Positions 43,611 through 50,987 of a DNA stretch of 64,000 nucleotides are shown here, piece after piece. Below the pieces are notes generated by a model. That model did no database searches. It saw nothing but the letters and a program-made list of their open reading frames with translations, and was not told where the DNA came from. The number at the start of each line of letters is the position of its first letter. The first letter of the stretch is position 1. The DNA is from Pseudomonas gingeri (GTDB lineage: Bacteria; Pseudomonadota; Gammaproteobacteria; Pseudomonadales; Pseudomonadaceae). The DNA lies in NCBI RefSeq assembly GCF_013386165.1, contig NZ_JACAOS010000016.1:434001-498000 (forward strand). The letters run 5' to 3'. A program made the position numbers and the translations under genes.

Positions 43611-43712
43611 CTGTAGGAGCGAGCTTGCTCGCGATGGACGTTAACGATAACGCGGGGCATCTGGAACACCGCGGCGCCCTTGCGTTTATCGCGAGCAAGC
43701 TCGCTCCTACAG
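43611..43712. repeat. REPIN-like REP doublet (class 1)
   Basis: CTGTAGGAGCGAGCTTGCTC at 43611 faces GAGCAAGCTCGCTCCTACAG ending at 43712. The arms are identical to those at 3026-3127 and the total length is the same (102 bp), but the spacer differs. It lies between the convergent aer-like and YkgJ genes. Confidence 0.88.
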
Positions 43713-43738
43713 GGGGCGGGGTTTGTTTCAGAGAGGGC

Positions 43739-44491
43739 TCAAGTCGGCTGCAAGGCGATAAAGGCATAGGTGGTCGCCGCTTCGCTCACCACTCGGGCCC
43801 CTTGCGCCTGCAACTGCCCGGCGATGGCCGGGCCCGAGACATGAAAGCTCCACTCGCTCGCCGCCGGCCAGTGCGTCAACGCCTGCACCTGGTCAATCGC
43901 CGTGGCGAATGCCGACATCAGCGGCAGGTAAGCGGTAAAACCATCACCCTTGAGCGCCGTGGTGTGAATCCCCAGGCGCGCGCAGATCACTTCCTTGGCC
44001 TGGATATCATCGCGGTCGGCCTGGCGCGAGGCTTCGATCAGCCGCACCAGTTCCGGGTCCTGCAATTGCTCGCCGACGATCAGCAACGGCTGGGTGTCCA
44101 ACCAGGATTCCGGTGGGCAATCCTTGGCTTCGGGGCGTAGCGGAATATGCGGATTGATTTCCATCGGGTAGATCCGGCACACCAGTGGCCGCCGTTGGTA
44201 GATCCGGCAGAGCTGGTCCTCGTCAAGATTCCGGCAGGGCCCTACGTTGTAGGCGGCAAAGGTGATGGCGACGCGGGCTTCGGCGTGACCGCTGGGCACG
44301 CCCCAGGAACGGCGCAGCACATGATCGCGTTGCTGTTCCGGCTGGCCCAGGCCATCGGCCAGAAAAGCTTCGACCAGAACGATCACCTGGCCGCCGTCCG
44401 CCGCCCACTGCCGGGCCTCGGTCAGGGTCAGGGGAACATGGTGATCGGTACAGCATTTACCGCAACCGACGCAGGAAAAGTGGGTGCTCAT
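43739..44491 (-). CDS. YkgJ-family cysteine-cluster protein
   Basis: The 250-residue product opens with FSCVGCGKCCTDHHVPLT, the Cys-rich cluster of the YkgJ/CxxCxxCC family, and has more Cys in NVGPCRNLDEDQLCRIYQRRPLVCRIYP. Together these could bind zinc or an iron-sulfur cluster. The molecular function of the family is not established. There is no signal peptide, so it is cytoplasmic. It appears monocistronic, convergent with the chemoreceptor across a REPIN. Confidence 0.85.
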   Translation of the reverse strand: MSTHFSCVGCGKCCTDHHVPLTLTEARQWAADGGQVIVLVEAFLADGLGQPEQQRDHVLRRSWGVPSGHAEARVAITFAAYNVGPCRNLDEDQLCRIYQRRPLVCRIYPMEINPHIPLRPEAKDCPPESWLDTQPLLIVGEQLQDPELVRLIEASRQADRDDIQAKEVICARLGIHTTALKGDGFTAYLPLMSAFATAIDQVQALTHWPAASEWSFHVSGPAIAGQLQAQGARVVSEAATTYAFIALQPT

Positions 44492-44588
44492 GGGTGAATC
44501 GACCGAAGGACAAGGGCTGGGACGGTGACGTAATTCCGTTTTGTTTCGCCGTACGAGCTTGGGTCAAAGCAAGTTATGCGCCAGCCAC

Positions 44589-44912
44589 TCAGTTGCTGCG
44601 GGCGGGCATGACCGAGTCCCATTCGGTGACGACGGCGGTCTTGGTCTTCTTGTTGTACAGGCACAATTCGGTACCCGGCTGATTCTTCATGTGCGCCTGT
44701 GGATAGCGTCCGTGCAGAAGCAGGGCGGTGTAGCCGACCTTGTCGTCGAATTGCGCGGGGTTGCCCACGGGTTTTACGCTTTTCAGTTTGCTGGCCTTGG
44801 TGCAGCTGGCAACCACGGCCTTGCGGTAACTCGCCCAGGCGTCGGGGCTGGCGGCCTGGGCCTGGCTGGCCAGGGTAATGAGGCTGATGAAGAGCAGGGT
44901 GGCGGCTTTCAT
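44589..44912 (-). CDS. Small exported protein of unknown function
   Basis: This 107-residue protein starts at the ATG at 44912 with AGGAGACCTGTC upstream. A clear Sec signal peptide (ATLLFISLITLASQAQA) is followed by a periplasmic domain with two Cys (VVASCTKASKL; GTELCLYNKKT) that could form a disulfide. I do not recognise the family. Longer in-frame extensions upstream overlap the acetyltransferase gene and are not credible. It is encoded 37 bases downstream of that gene on the same strand. Confidence 0.75.
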   Translation of the reverse strand: MKAATLLFISLITLASQAQAASPDAWASYRKAVVASCTKASKLKSVKPVGNPAQFDDKVGYTALLLHGRYPQAHMKNQPGTELCLYNKKTKTAVVTEWDSVMPARSN

Positions 44913-44949
44913 GACAGGTCTCCTTCCAGGGGTGGCGGGCAAGGGACGA

Positions 44950-45441
44950 TTATGCCTGAGCCGGGCTGACTTCATAACGTTCGATAAAACGCATGCCGGC
45001 ACGCTCGTAGAGGCGCCGGGCAGTGGAATTGTTCTCCATGACCTTGAGGTCGACGAAGGCTTCGCCGCGGCTGGCGAATACCTTGAACGCCTGTTGCAGC
45101 AAGGCCTGGCCCAGGCCTTGGGCACGGCGCCGTGGATGCACCACGAGGTCCTTGATATAGGCGCTGGTCCAGCACAGGGCAACACCCGCCACGCCCTGCT
45201 CGTCGAGAGCGACCAGGCACAGTGAAGTGTCGAACTCGGCATCGCTGGTGAAGCGTTGGCACCACTCGGAGAACTCTTCGACACTGCCGCCGCCACCCCG
45301 GTAACCGCGCTTGAGCAAGGCATGCACCGGCTCCATCAGCTCTGCGCGCAATACGCCGACGCGAATACCGGCGGGCCAATGGGGAATGTCCAGCAAGTCG
45401 TCAAGGTCCTTGCGCAGCAACTGGCAGTGACGGTCGGGCAT
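44950..45441 (-). CDS. GNAT-family N-acetyltransferase
   Basis: The 163-residue product has the acetyl-CoA-binding motif A as IKDLVVHPRRRAQGLGQALL (R-x-x-G-x-G) and motif B as ENNSTARRLYERAGMRFIERY. Together these are diagnostic of GNAT enzymes that act on small molecules or protein N termini. The substrate cannot be predicted. It begins one base after the cheV stop and is probably co-transcribed with cheV from the upstream sigma-28 promoter, which would link it to motility expression. Confidence 0.88.
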   Translation of the reverse strand: MPDRHCQLLRKDLDDLLDIPHWPAGIRVGVLRAELMEPVHALLKRGYRGGGGSVEEFSEWCQRFTSDAEFDTSLCLVALDEQGVAGVALCWTSAYIKDLVVHPRRRAQGLGQALLQQAFKVFASRGEAFVDLKVMENNSTARRLYERAGMRFIERYEVSPAQA

Positions 45442-45442
45442 T

Positions 45443-46345
45443 TCAGATCCCTTGTTCCGCGACGGTCCGGGCGGCCTGGATCAGGCAGCGGGTCAGTTCC
45501 GGCGAGGAGAACTTGGTCAGCACCGCATTGGCCCCGGCCAGTCGTGCCTTTTCACTGTTCATCGCGCTGTCCAGCGAGGTGTGCAGGAGGATATAGAGGT
45601 CCTGGAAGTCCGGGGTCTCACGGACCGTGCGGGTGAAGGCGTAGCCGTCCATCTCGGACATCTCGATGTCGGAAACCACCACGTTGATCTGCTCGGCGGT
45701 GCCTTGCAGGTCGAGCAGGCAACCGATGGCATCCTTGGCGCTGCGGGCTGTGTGGCAGGTCAGGCCGAGGGTGCGCAGGGTGAGCACCGATTGCTGCAGG
45801 GCCACCTGGCTATCGTCGACCACCAGGATGCGTGCATGGCCGAGGATTTCCGCTTCCTCCATGGTCAGTTCGCTGGGCGTGACTTCAATTTGCGTCGGCG
45901 AGATGCCGTGGATGACCTTCTCGATATCCAGCACCTGGACCAGGGTCCCGTCGACCTGGGTCACTCCGGTGATAAAGGCCTTGGGCCCGCCGGAACCGTA
46001 CGGCGGCGGGCGGATATCGGTGGTCAGGCAATGGACGATCTTGCTCACGGCCTGAACATGCAGGCCCTGTTTGGAGCGGCTGACATCGGTGACGATCAGG
46101 CAACCGCCGTCCGGGTCCACCAGCGGGCGTTCGCCGATGGCGCGGCTCAGGTCGATCACCGACAGCGAGGCGCCGCGCAGCGTGGCGATGCCTTTGACGT
46201 GGGGATGGGACTCCGGCAGCTTGGTCAGCGGCGGGCAGGGAATGATTTCACTGACTTTCAGCAGGTTGATCGCCATCAGCTTGCCGCTGCGCAAGGTAAA
46301 AAGCAGAAGGGACAGCGAGTCTGCGCGGGCTTTGTTGGAGGACAT
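45443..46345 (-). CDS. cheV: Chemotaxis coupling protein CheV
   Basis: CheV couples chemoreceptors to CheA and carries its own receiver. The 300-residue product has a CheW-like domain at about 10-150 (LLFTLRSGKLMAINLLKVSE; VKGIATLRGASLSVIDLS) and a receiver domain at about 170-295 (RILVVDDSQVALQQSVL; phospho-acceptor Asp in NVVVSDIEMSEMDGYAF). A sigma-28 promoter lies about 65 bases upstream, tying it to the flagellar regulon. The GNAT gene follows immediately. Confidence 0.93.
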   Translation of the reverse strand: MSSNKARADSLSLLLFTLRSGKLMAINLLKVSEIIPCPPLTKLPESHPHVKGIATLRGASLSVIDLSRAIGERPLVDPDGGCLIVTDVSRSKQGLHVQAVSKIVHCLTTDIRPPPYGSGGPKAFITGVTQVDGTLVQVLDIEKVIHGISPTQIEVTPSELTMEEAEILGHARILVVDDSQVALQQSVLTLRTLGLTCHTARSAKDAIGCLLDLQGTAEQINVVVSDIEMSEMDGYAFTRTVRETPDFQDLYILLHTSLDSAMNSEKARLAGANAVLTKFSSPELTRCLIQAARTVAEQGI

Positions 46346-46409
46346 AAAAACCTTCTGTGGAAAAAGGTGGTTCAGGACAGATTAACCCTGAACGGCTATC
46401 GATGACGGG

Positions 46410-46436
46410 TTATCGACCCGATGGGGGCCGGCTTTA
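46410..46436 (-). promoter_or_regulatory. Sigma-28 (FliA) promoter of cheV
   Basis: On the minus strand TAAAG (46436-46432) and GTCGATAA (46417-46410) have the spacing of the FliA consensus TAAAGTTT-N11-GCCGATAA (19 bases from the first T to the -10 G). There is one mismatch in the -10 octamer. It lies about 65 bases before the cheV start. Confidence 0.75.
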
Positions 46437-46465
46437 GGTGTAATACACAACTCCCCGTTAAGTGT

Positions 46466-48016
46466 TTACTTCAAGCCGAGGCGTTTGGCCATCCGTCCCA
46501 GGTTGGCCCGGTCCAGGCCCAGCTCCCGGGCAGCGCTCGCCCAATTGTGCTGGTGTCGCTCCAGGCATTCGCTGATCAGTTGCCGCTGGTAGTTTTCCGT
46601 GGCCTGGCGCAGATCGACGCCGCTCTCGAGCGGCGGCGGGGTCGGGGAGGGTATTTCCGGGGCCTCGGGGGGGGTCGTTGGCAAGTCGAGGTCGGCCGCG
46701 CTCAGGCTGAGGATCTTCGGCCGCTCGTGGTAATTGCCCAGGGCCTTCAAGGCGCTGCGCCCGATCAGGTGCTCCAGTTCGCGGACATTCCCCGGCCAGT
46801 GGTAAGCCAGCAACGCCGCCTGTGCATCCGGGCCCAGGCGCAAGCTGCCCAGGCCGAGGCGCGAGCGGTTCTGTTCCAGAAAAAAACCGCTCAGGAGCAA
46901 GACATCGCGGCCGCGCTCGCGCAGGGCCGGGACTTGCAGCGGATAGACACTCAGGCGGTGGTAGAAGTCGGCCCGATAGCGCCCGCTGCGCACTTCTTCG
47001 GCGAGGTCGCGGTTGGTGGCGGCGATCAGCCGCACATCCACCCGATGTTCGCGGTCCGAGCCGAGGCGCTGTAGCTGGCCGCTTTGCAGCACCCGGAGCA
47101 ATTTGGCCTGGACGCTCAGCGACAGTTCGCCGACCTCATCGAGAAACAGCGTACCGCCGTTGGCCAGTTCGAACTTGCCGCGGCGATCGCTGACGGCTCC
47201 GGTGAAGGCGCCGCGCACATGGCCGAACAGTTCGCTTTCTACCAGGGTGTCCGGCAGGGCGGCGCAGTTGAGGCTGATGATGGGTTTTTCCGCACGCGGC
47301 GACGCGGCATGGATCGCCTGGGCCACCAGTTCCTTGCCGACCCCGGTTTCTCCGGTGATCAGTACCGTCAGGTCGCTGCCACCCACCAGCTTGATCTCTT
47401 CCACCAGGCGCTTGTGGGCTTTGCCCTGGCCAATCATTTCGCGATTCTGCGGGCCATTGGCCTGGCGATACAGCTCGGCGCGCTGGTGCTCGTCCTCCGC
47501 GCGCAAGGCCAGGCGTTCGATCCTTTCGGCGGCGTTCACCGTGGCCGCCGCCAGGCTGGCAAAGGCCTGCAGGGCATCGAGCTCGATCCGTTCGAAGCGC
47601 TGCGGGTCGAGGGCGTCGAGGGTCAACAGGCCCCAGGGGTGTTCGTCGATAAACAGTGGGCAACCCAGGCAGTCATGGACCTCCAGATGCTCGGTCAAGC
47701 CTTCCACCAGGCCGTCGTAAGGGTCCGGCAGGTCGGTGCCACTGTCGAAACGGGTCGGTCCGTGGCTGCCGAGCAGGATCTGGAAGCGCGGATGCTCGCT
47801 GACCTTGAAGCGCCGCCCGAGGGTGTCGGGGCTCAGGCCATCGACGGCCAAGGGCACCAGCCACTCGCCGTCCAGGCGCAGCAATGCGGCGGCATCACAG
47901 GGCAGCAGGGCGCGCATGGCTTCGAGCAGGCGCCGATAACGTTCGCTTTCGGGCAGCTCCCTTGAGAGATCCGAAACCAGTGGCAGCAGGGTGGTCAGCA
48001 GGAGTTTTGCAGTCAT
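46466..48016 (-). CDS. norR: Nitric-oxide-responsive sigma-54 activator NorR
   Basis: NorR senses NO through a mononuclear iron in its GAF domain and activates sigma-54 promoters. The 516-residue product has the N-terminal GAF domain at about 20-170, then the AAA+ domain with Walker A GETGVGKELVAQAIH, the sigma-54-contact motif FGHVRGAFTGAVSD and Walker B NGGTLFLDEVGEL. The C-terminal Fis-type helix-turn-helix reads NWASAARELGLDRANLGRM. It is divergent from hmp; one NorR site overlaps its own start codon, so autoregulation is likely. Confidence 0.94.
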   Translation of the reverse strand: MTAKLLLTTLLPLVSDLSRELPESERYRRLLEAMRALLPCDAAALLRLDGEWLVPLAVDGLSPDTLGRRFKVSEHPRFQILLGSHGPTRFDSGTDLPDPYDGLVEGLTEHLEVHDCLGCPLFIDEHPWGLLTLDALDPQRFERIELDALQAFASLAAATVNAAERIERLALRAEDEHQRAELYRQANGPQNREMIGQGKAHKRLVEEIKLVGGSDLTVLITGETGVGKELVAQAIHAASPRAEKPIISLNCAALPDTLVESELFGHVRGAFTGAVSDRRGKFELANGGTLFLDEVGELSLSVQAKLLRVLQSGQLQRLGSDREHRVDVRLIAATNRDLAEEVRSGRYRADFYHRLSVYPLQVPALRERGRDVLLLSGFFLEQNRSRLGLGSLRLGPDAQAALLAYHWPGNVRELEHLIGRSALKALGNYHERPKILSLSAADLDLPTTPPEAPEIPSPTPPPLESGVDLRQATENYQRQLISECLERHQHNWASAARELGLDRANLGRMAKRLGLK

Positions 48017-48068
48017 ATTGACTCCGGTGGTGTCGAATTGACTATAAAGTGCTTGTTGTCTTTATGAC
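48012..48068. promoter_or_regulatory. Three NorR binding sites (GT-N7-AC)
   Basis: GTCATATTGAC (48012-48022), GTCGAATTGAC (48032-48042) and GTCTTTATGAC (48058-48068) all fit the NorR pattern GTCA-N3-TGAC; the first matches every fixed position and the others differ at one. Centres are 20 and 26 bases apart. Three such enhancer sites upstream of the sigma-54 promoter is the arrangement known for E. coli norR-norVW. Confidence 0.85.
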
Positions 48069-48108
48069 TAATAATATTTTAAATAATTGATTTATAAGGA
48101 TTTTAATC

Positions 48109-48125
48109 TTGGCATGAAGTGTGAT
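48109..48125 (+). promoter_or_regulatory. Sigma-54-like promoter of hmp
   Basis: TTGGCATGAAGTGTGAT has the -24 GG (48111-48112) and, ten bases on, GA at 48123-48124 where the consensus -12 has GC. The -24 half (TTGGCA) is good and the -12 half imperfect. It lies 46 bases before the hmp ATG and about 43 bases beyond the nearest NorR site. Confidence 0.65.
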
Positions 48126-48170
48126 GAGTAAAGGTTAATTCAGATAAGCCTCACCCTCAGGAGTTGACCC

Positions 48171-49352
48171 ATGCTTAGTGTTCAAGACCGTGCCATCGTC
48201 AAATCGACTGTTCCGCTGCTGGAAAGCGGCGGCGAGGCGTTGATCACTCACTTCTATCGGATGATGTTGTCCGAGTATCCAGAGGTGCGCCCGCTGTTCA
48301 ACCAGGCCCACCAGTCCAGCGGCGACCAGCCCCGGGCCCTGGCCAACGGTGTGCTGATGTACGCCCGGCATATCGACCAGCTCGACCAGTTGGGTGATCT
48401 GGTGGCCAAGATTATCAACAAGCATGTTGCCCTGCAGATCCTTCCGGAGCATTACCCGATTGTCGGCGCTTGCCTACTGCGGGCCATTCACGAAGTGCTC
48501 GGCGAGGAGATCGCCACGCCCGAGGTCATGAGTGCCTGGGGCGCGGCCTATAACCAGTTGGCCGATATCCTGATCGGTGCCGAAGCGGCGATTTACGACG
48601 AGAAGGCCCTGGCGCCCGGTGGCTGGCGCGGTGCCCGGTTGTTCAAGGTGGCGGCCAGGGTCGAGGAAAGCCTGGAAATCACCTCGTTCTACTTCGAACC
48701 GGTGGATGGCCAGCCGGTCCTGGCGTTCACTCCGGGGCAGTACATCGGCATGAAGCTGCTGATTGACGGCGAAGAAGTGCGGCGCAACTACTCGCTCTCG
48801 GCGCTGGCGAAGGCCGGGCAGTATCGGATCAGCGTCAAGCGTGAGGCCGGGGGCAAGGTTTCGAACTACCTGCATGACCAACTGGCTGTCGGCGCCACCC
48901 TGGAGCTGTTCCCGCCAGCGGGTGAGTTCACCCTGGCGGCCAGCGACAAACCCTTGGTTTTGATCAGCGGCGGGGTCGGGATCACGCCGACCTTGCCGAT
49001 GCTCGAAGCGGCGTTGGCCGGCGAGCGTCCGGTGCACTTTATCCACTGCGCGCGCAACGGCCAGGTACATGCCTTCCGCGACTGGGTCGATGGCCTGGCC
49101 GAGCGTCATCCGCAACTCAAGCGCTTCTACTGTTATGCCGAGGACGACGGCATCAGCCCGGCGGCGGACAAGGTTGGCTGGCTGAGCCAGGAGCAGTTGG
49201 GCGAGTGGTTGCCGCAGGAACGGGACCTGGATGCTTACTTCCTTGGGCCCAAGGGGTTCATGGGCGCGATCAAGCGTCATTTGAAAGCCCTCGGGGTGCC
49301 GGAACAGCAGAGCCGCTATGAGTTCTTCGGGCCGGCTTCAGCCCTGGAATAA
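48171..49352 (+). CDS. hmp: Flavohaemoglobin (nitric oxide dioxygenase)
   Basis: Hmp oxidises NO to nitrate with O2 and NADPH, protecting respiration. The 393-residue product has a globin domain at about 1-138 (proximal-side region INKHVALQILPEHYPIVG), a ferredoxin-reductase FAD domain with the FAD motif RRNYSLSALA, and an NAD(P)-binding domain with LVLISGGVGITPTLPML and the C-terminal YEFFGPASALE. It is divergent from norR and should be induced by NO through NorR and sigma-54. It has AGGAGTTGACCC before the ATG. Confidence 0.96.
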   Translation: MLSVQDRAIVKSTVPLLESGGEALITHFYRMMLSEYPEVRPLFNQAHQSSGDQPRALANGVLMYARHIDQLDQLGDLVAKIINKHVALQILPEHYPIVGACLLRAIHEVLGEEIATPEVMSAWGAAYNQLADILIGAEAAIYDEKALAPGGWRGARLFKVAARVEESLEITSFYFEPVDGQPVLAFTPGQYIGMKLLIDGEEVRRNYSLSALAKAGQYRISVKREAGGKVSNYLHDQLAVGATLELFPPAGEFTLAASDKPLVLISGGVGITPTLPMLEAALAGERPVHFIHCARNGQVHAFRDWVDGLAERHPQLKRFYCYAEDDGISPAADKVGWLSQEQLGEWLPQERDLDAYFLGPKGFMGAIKRHLKALGVPEQQSRYEFFGPASALE

Positions 49353-49652
49353 CCTGCGATTGAGGGGGAATCCCTCGGTGCGTTAATCCCGGTTTAATCG
49401 GTTTGTCGTTAATTCGCCAATCATTGTCGGCGATCCTGTGGTGGTTCATCCGTACCTCCACAGGCACCGACCTCCCGTGTTCAATACGCTCAAAGGTCAT
49501 GGTCAGCGTGTAGACTTCCGGGCAACACATGTTCACCGGGTTGAAACGAGCGGATTGCGACCTATGGGTCTATGGGATACAACCTCGGTTTGATGCCGCA
49601 GCACGCTGCGCGGCCCTCCGGCCGATCCAACAACGAGTCAAAGGGAAACAGG

Positions 49653-50162
49653 ATGACTGACGAAATGATGCGGCTGGGACGGGAAAAACGCTTCCTGGTC
49701 CTGCTGGGAGTGATCTGCCTCGCCTTGATCGGCGGTGCGTTGTACATGCAGGTGGTGTTGGGTGAAATGCCTTGCCCGTTGTGCATCTTGCAGCGCTACG
49801 CCTTGCTGTTCATCGCGCTCTTCGCCTTTATCGGCGCGGGCATGCGCACCCGGCGCAGCCTCACGGTGCTGGAAGTGCTGGTGTGGTTGAGTGCTTTGGG
49901 CGGCATCATTGCGGCGGGCCGCCACGTCTATATCCAGGCCAACCCGGCGGTCAGCTGCGGCATCGACGTGCTGCAACCGATCGTCGACGGCCTGCCCCTG
50001 GCATCGATCTTCCCGTTGGGTTTCCAGGTCGAGGGTTTTTGCGAAACCCCGTACCCGCCGCTGTTGGGCTTATCCCTGGCGCAATGGGCGCTGGCAGCCT
50101 TTGTGCTGACGGTGTTGCTGGTGCCGCTGGGTATCGTGCGCAATCGTCGGAAAAACCGCTGA
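49653..50162 (+). CDS. dsbB: Disulfide bond formation protein B
   Basis: DsbB reoxidises periplasmic DsbA and passes electrons to ubiquinone. The 169-residue protein has four transmembrane helices, the first periplasmic Cys pair in GEMPCPLCILQRYALLF (C-x-x-C) and the second in NPAVSCGIDVLQ and VEGFCETPYPP. The ATG at 49653 has AAGGGAAAC upstream and fits the family length; an in-frame start 81 bases upstream lacks homology-like sequence. It lies upstream of the cyo operon, sharing the quinone pool but not the transcript, since a terminator follows. Confidence 0.93.
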   Translation: MTDEMMRLGREKRFLVLLGVICLALIGGALYMQVVLGEMPCPLCILQRYALLFIALFAFIGAGMRTRRSLTVLEVLVWLSALGGIIAAGRHVYIQANPAVSCGIDVLQPIVDGLPLASIFPLGFQVEGFCETPYPPLLGLSLAQWALAAFVLTVLLVPLGIVRNRRKNR

Positions 50163-50210
50163 TTCCCAGGGCTGGTCTTTGCGGCTGCCCTGCGTTTAAT
50201 CTTTGGAAAG

Positions 50211-50245
50211 CGCCCCGATCTTTCATGTAAGATTGGGGCGTTTTT
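50211..50245 (+). terminator. Intrinsic terminator after dsbB
   Basis: CGCCCCGATCTT and AAGATTGGGGCG pair over 12 bp (one G-T) around a TTCATG(T) loop and are followed by TTTTT, 48 bases after the dsbB stop. Confidence 0.92.
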
Positions 50246-50987
50246 ATGTCCGCTAACCGGGGTAATTCCCCCCTGATATCCGGCAATAAAAGGCGCGAAA
50301 AAACTGCGACATATTGTCACGTCGCAGCGGTCGCACTCGCTGTTTTTGACCGCGATGTCATCTTCCGATTGACAACCATTCTCGAAAAAGTTCCCTGACC
50401 CACCCTGGGTTTCATCTCCGTGCAGGCATCGTCCAGCACCCCCCTGGAGACCTGCTCAATGCCCCGTCATGCTTGGGCCAGAGCCTCTTTAAAGACCTGC
50501 GCGAGGGCGATTTCGGGGCGGATCAGTTGTCGGACAAAAGAGCGGTTCATGGCTTTTTATTGAGAATGGAAAGCGATACGATTCAGGATCGTTGCAAAAT
50601 CGGTTAATGATTGTTGCGTGAATTGATAAAAAATATTTCAGGATGAGACGTGGTTTATAAAACGCGACCTCACTACAATCGCCGCACTGAATGTCCGGCG
50701 CCGCTCTGCCTGAGCGCAATAGGGCGGTCGAAGGGCGCAAGGGCGCTATGCGACCCCTGGTGCTGGCGACCTTTCCAAGTATCCGCACCAAATGGAATTG
50801 GTCTGTAACAAGGCCTATGACCTACGAAATCGAATAAGAACTCACGCCCGTTCCAGAGGTGCCGATCAGCGATCGGTGCGACGGACAGGCCCTTATTCAA
50901 TCGGAAAAAATTGCCAACCCTTGGCAGGGTGAAGTGTTGGCTATCGAAACCCAACTGCATTGCGCAAGCTGCTTTAGAGGTCGTGAG
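50246..50987. other. Long non-coding leader upstream of cyoA
   Basis: About 740 bases separate the dsbB terminator from cyoA without a convincing gene. Near the left end, TGCGAC (50305-50310) and GTCGCA (50321-50326) form a perfect 6+6 inverted repeat that encloses GACA-TAT-TGTC, followed by a further GTCGC at about 50331. A TACAAT box at 50674-50679 with TGGTTT 17 bases upstream is a possible cyo promoter, which would give a leader of about 300 bases. Respiratory oxidase operons are often regulated here (oxygen, redox, Crc), but I cannot assign a factor. Confidence 0.5.

Noticed and set aside
48058..48110. Anr/FNR box upstream of hmp
   Set aside because: TTGATTTATAAGGA has only the left half of TTGAT-N4-ATCAA.
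49270..49536. 88-codon minus-strand frame between hmp and dsbB
   Set aside because: It runs antisense into the end of hmp, ends in low-complexity sequence and has no ribosome site; the stretch TFERIEHGRSVPVEV looks protein-like, so it is a weak possibility only.
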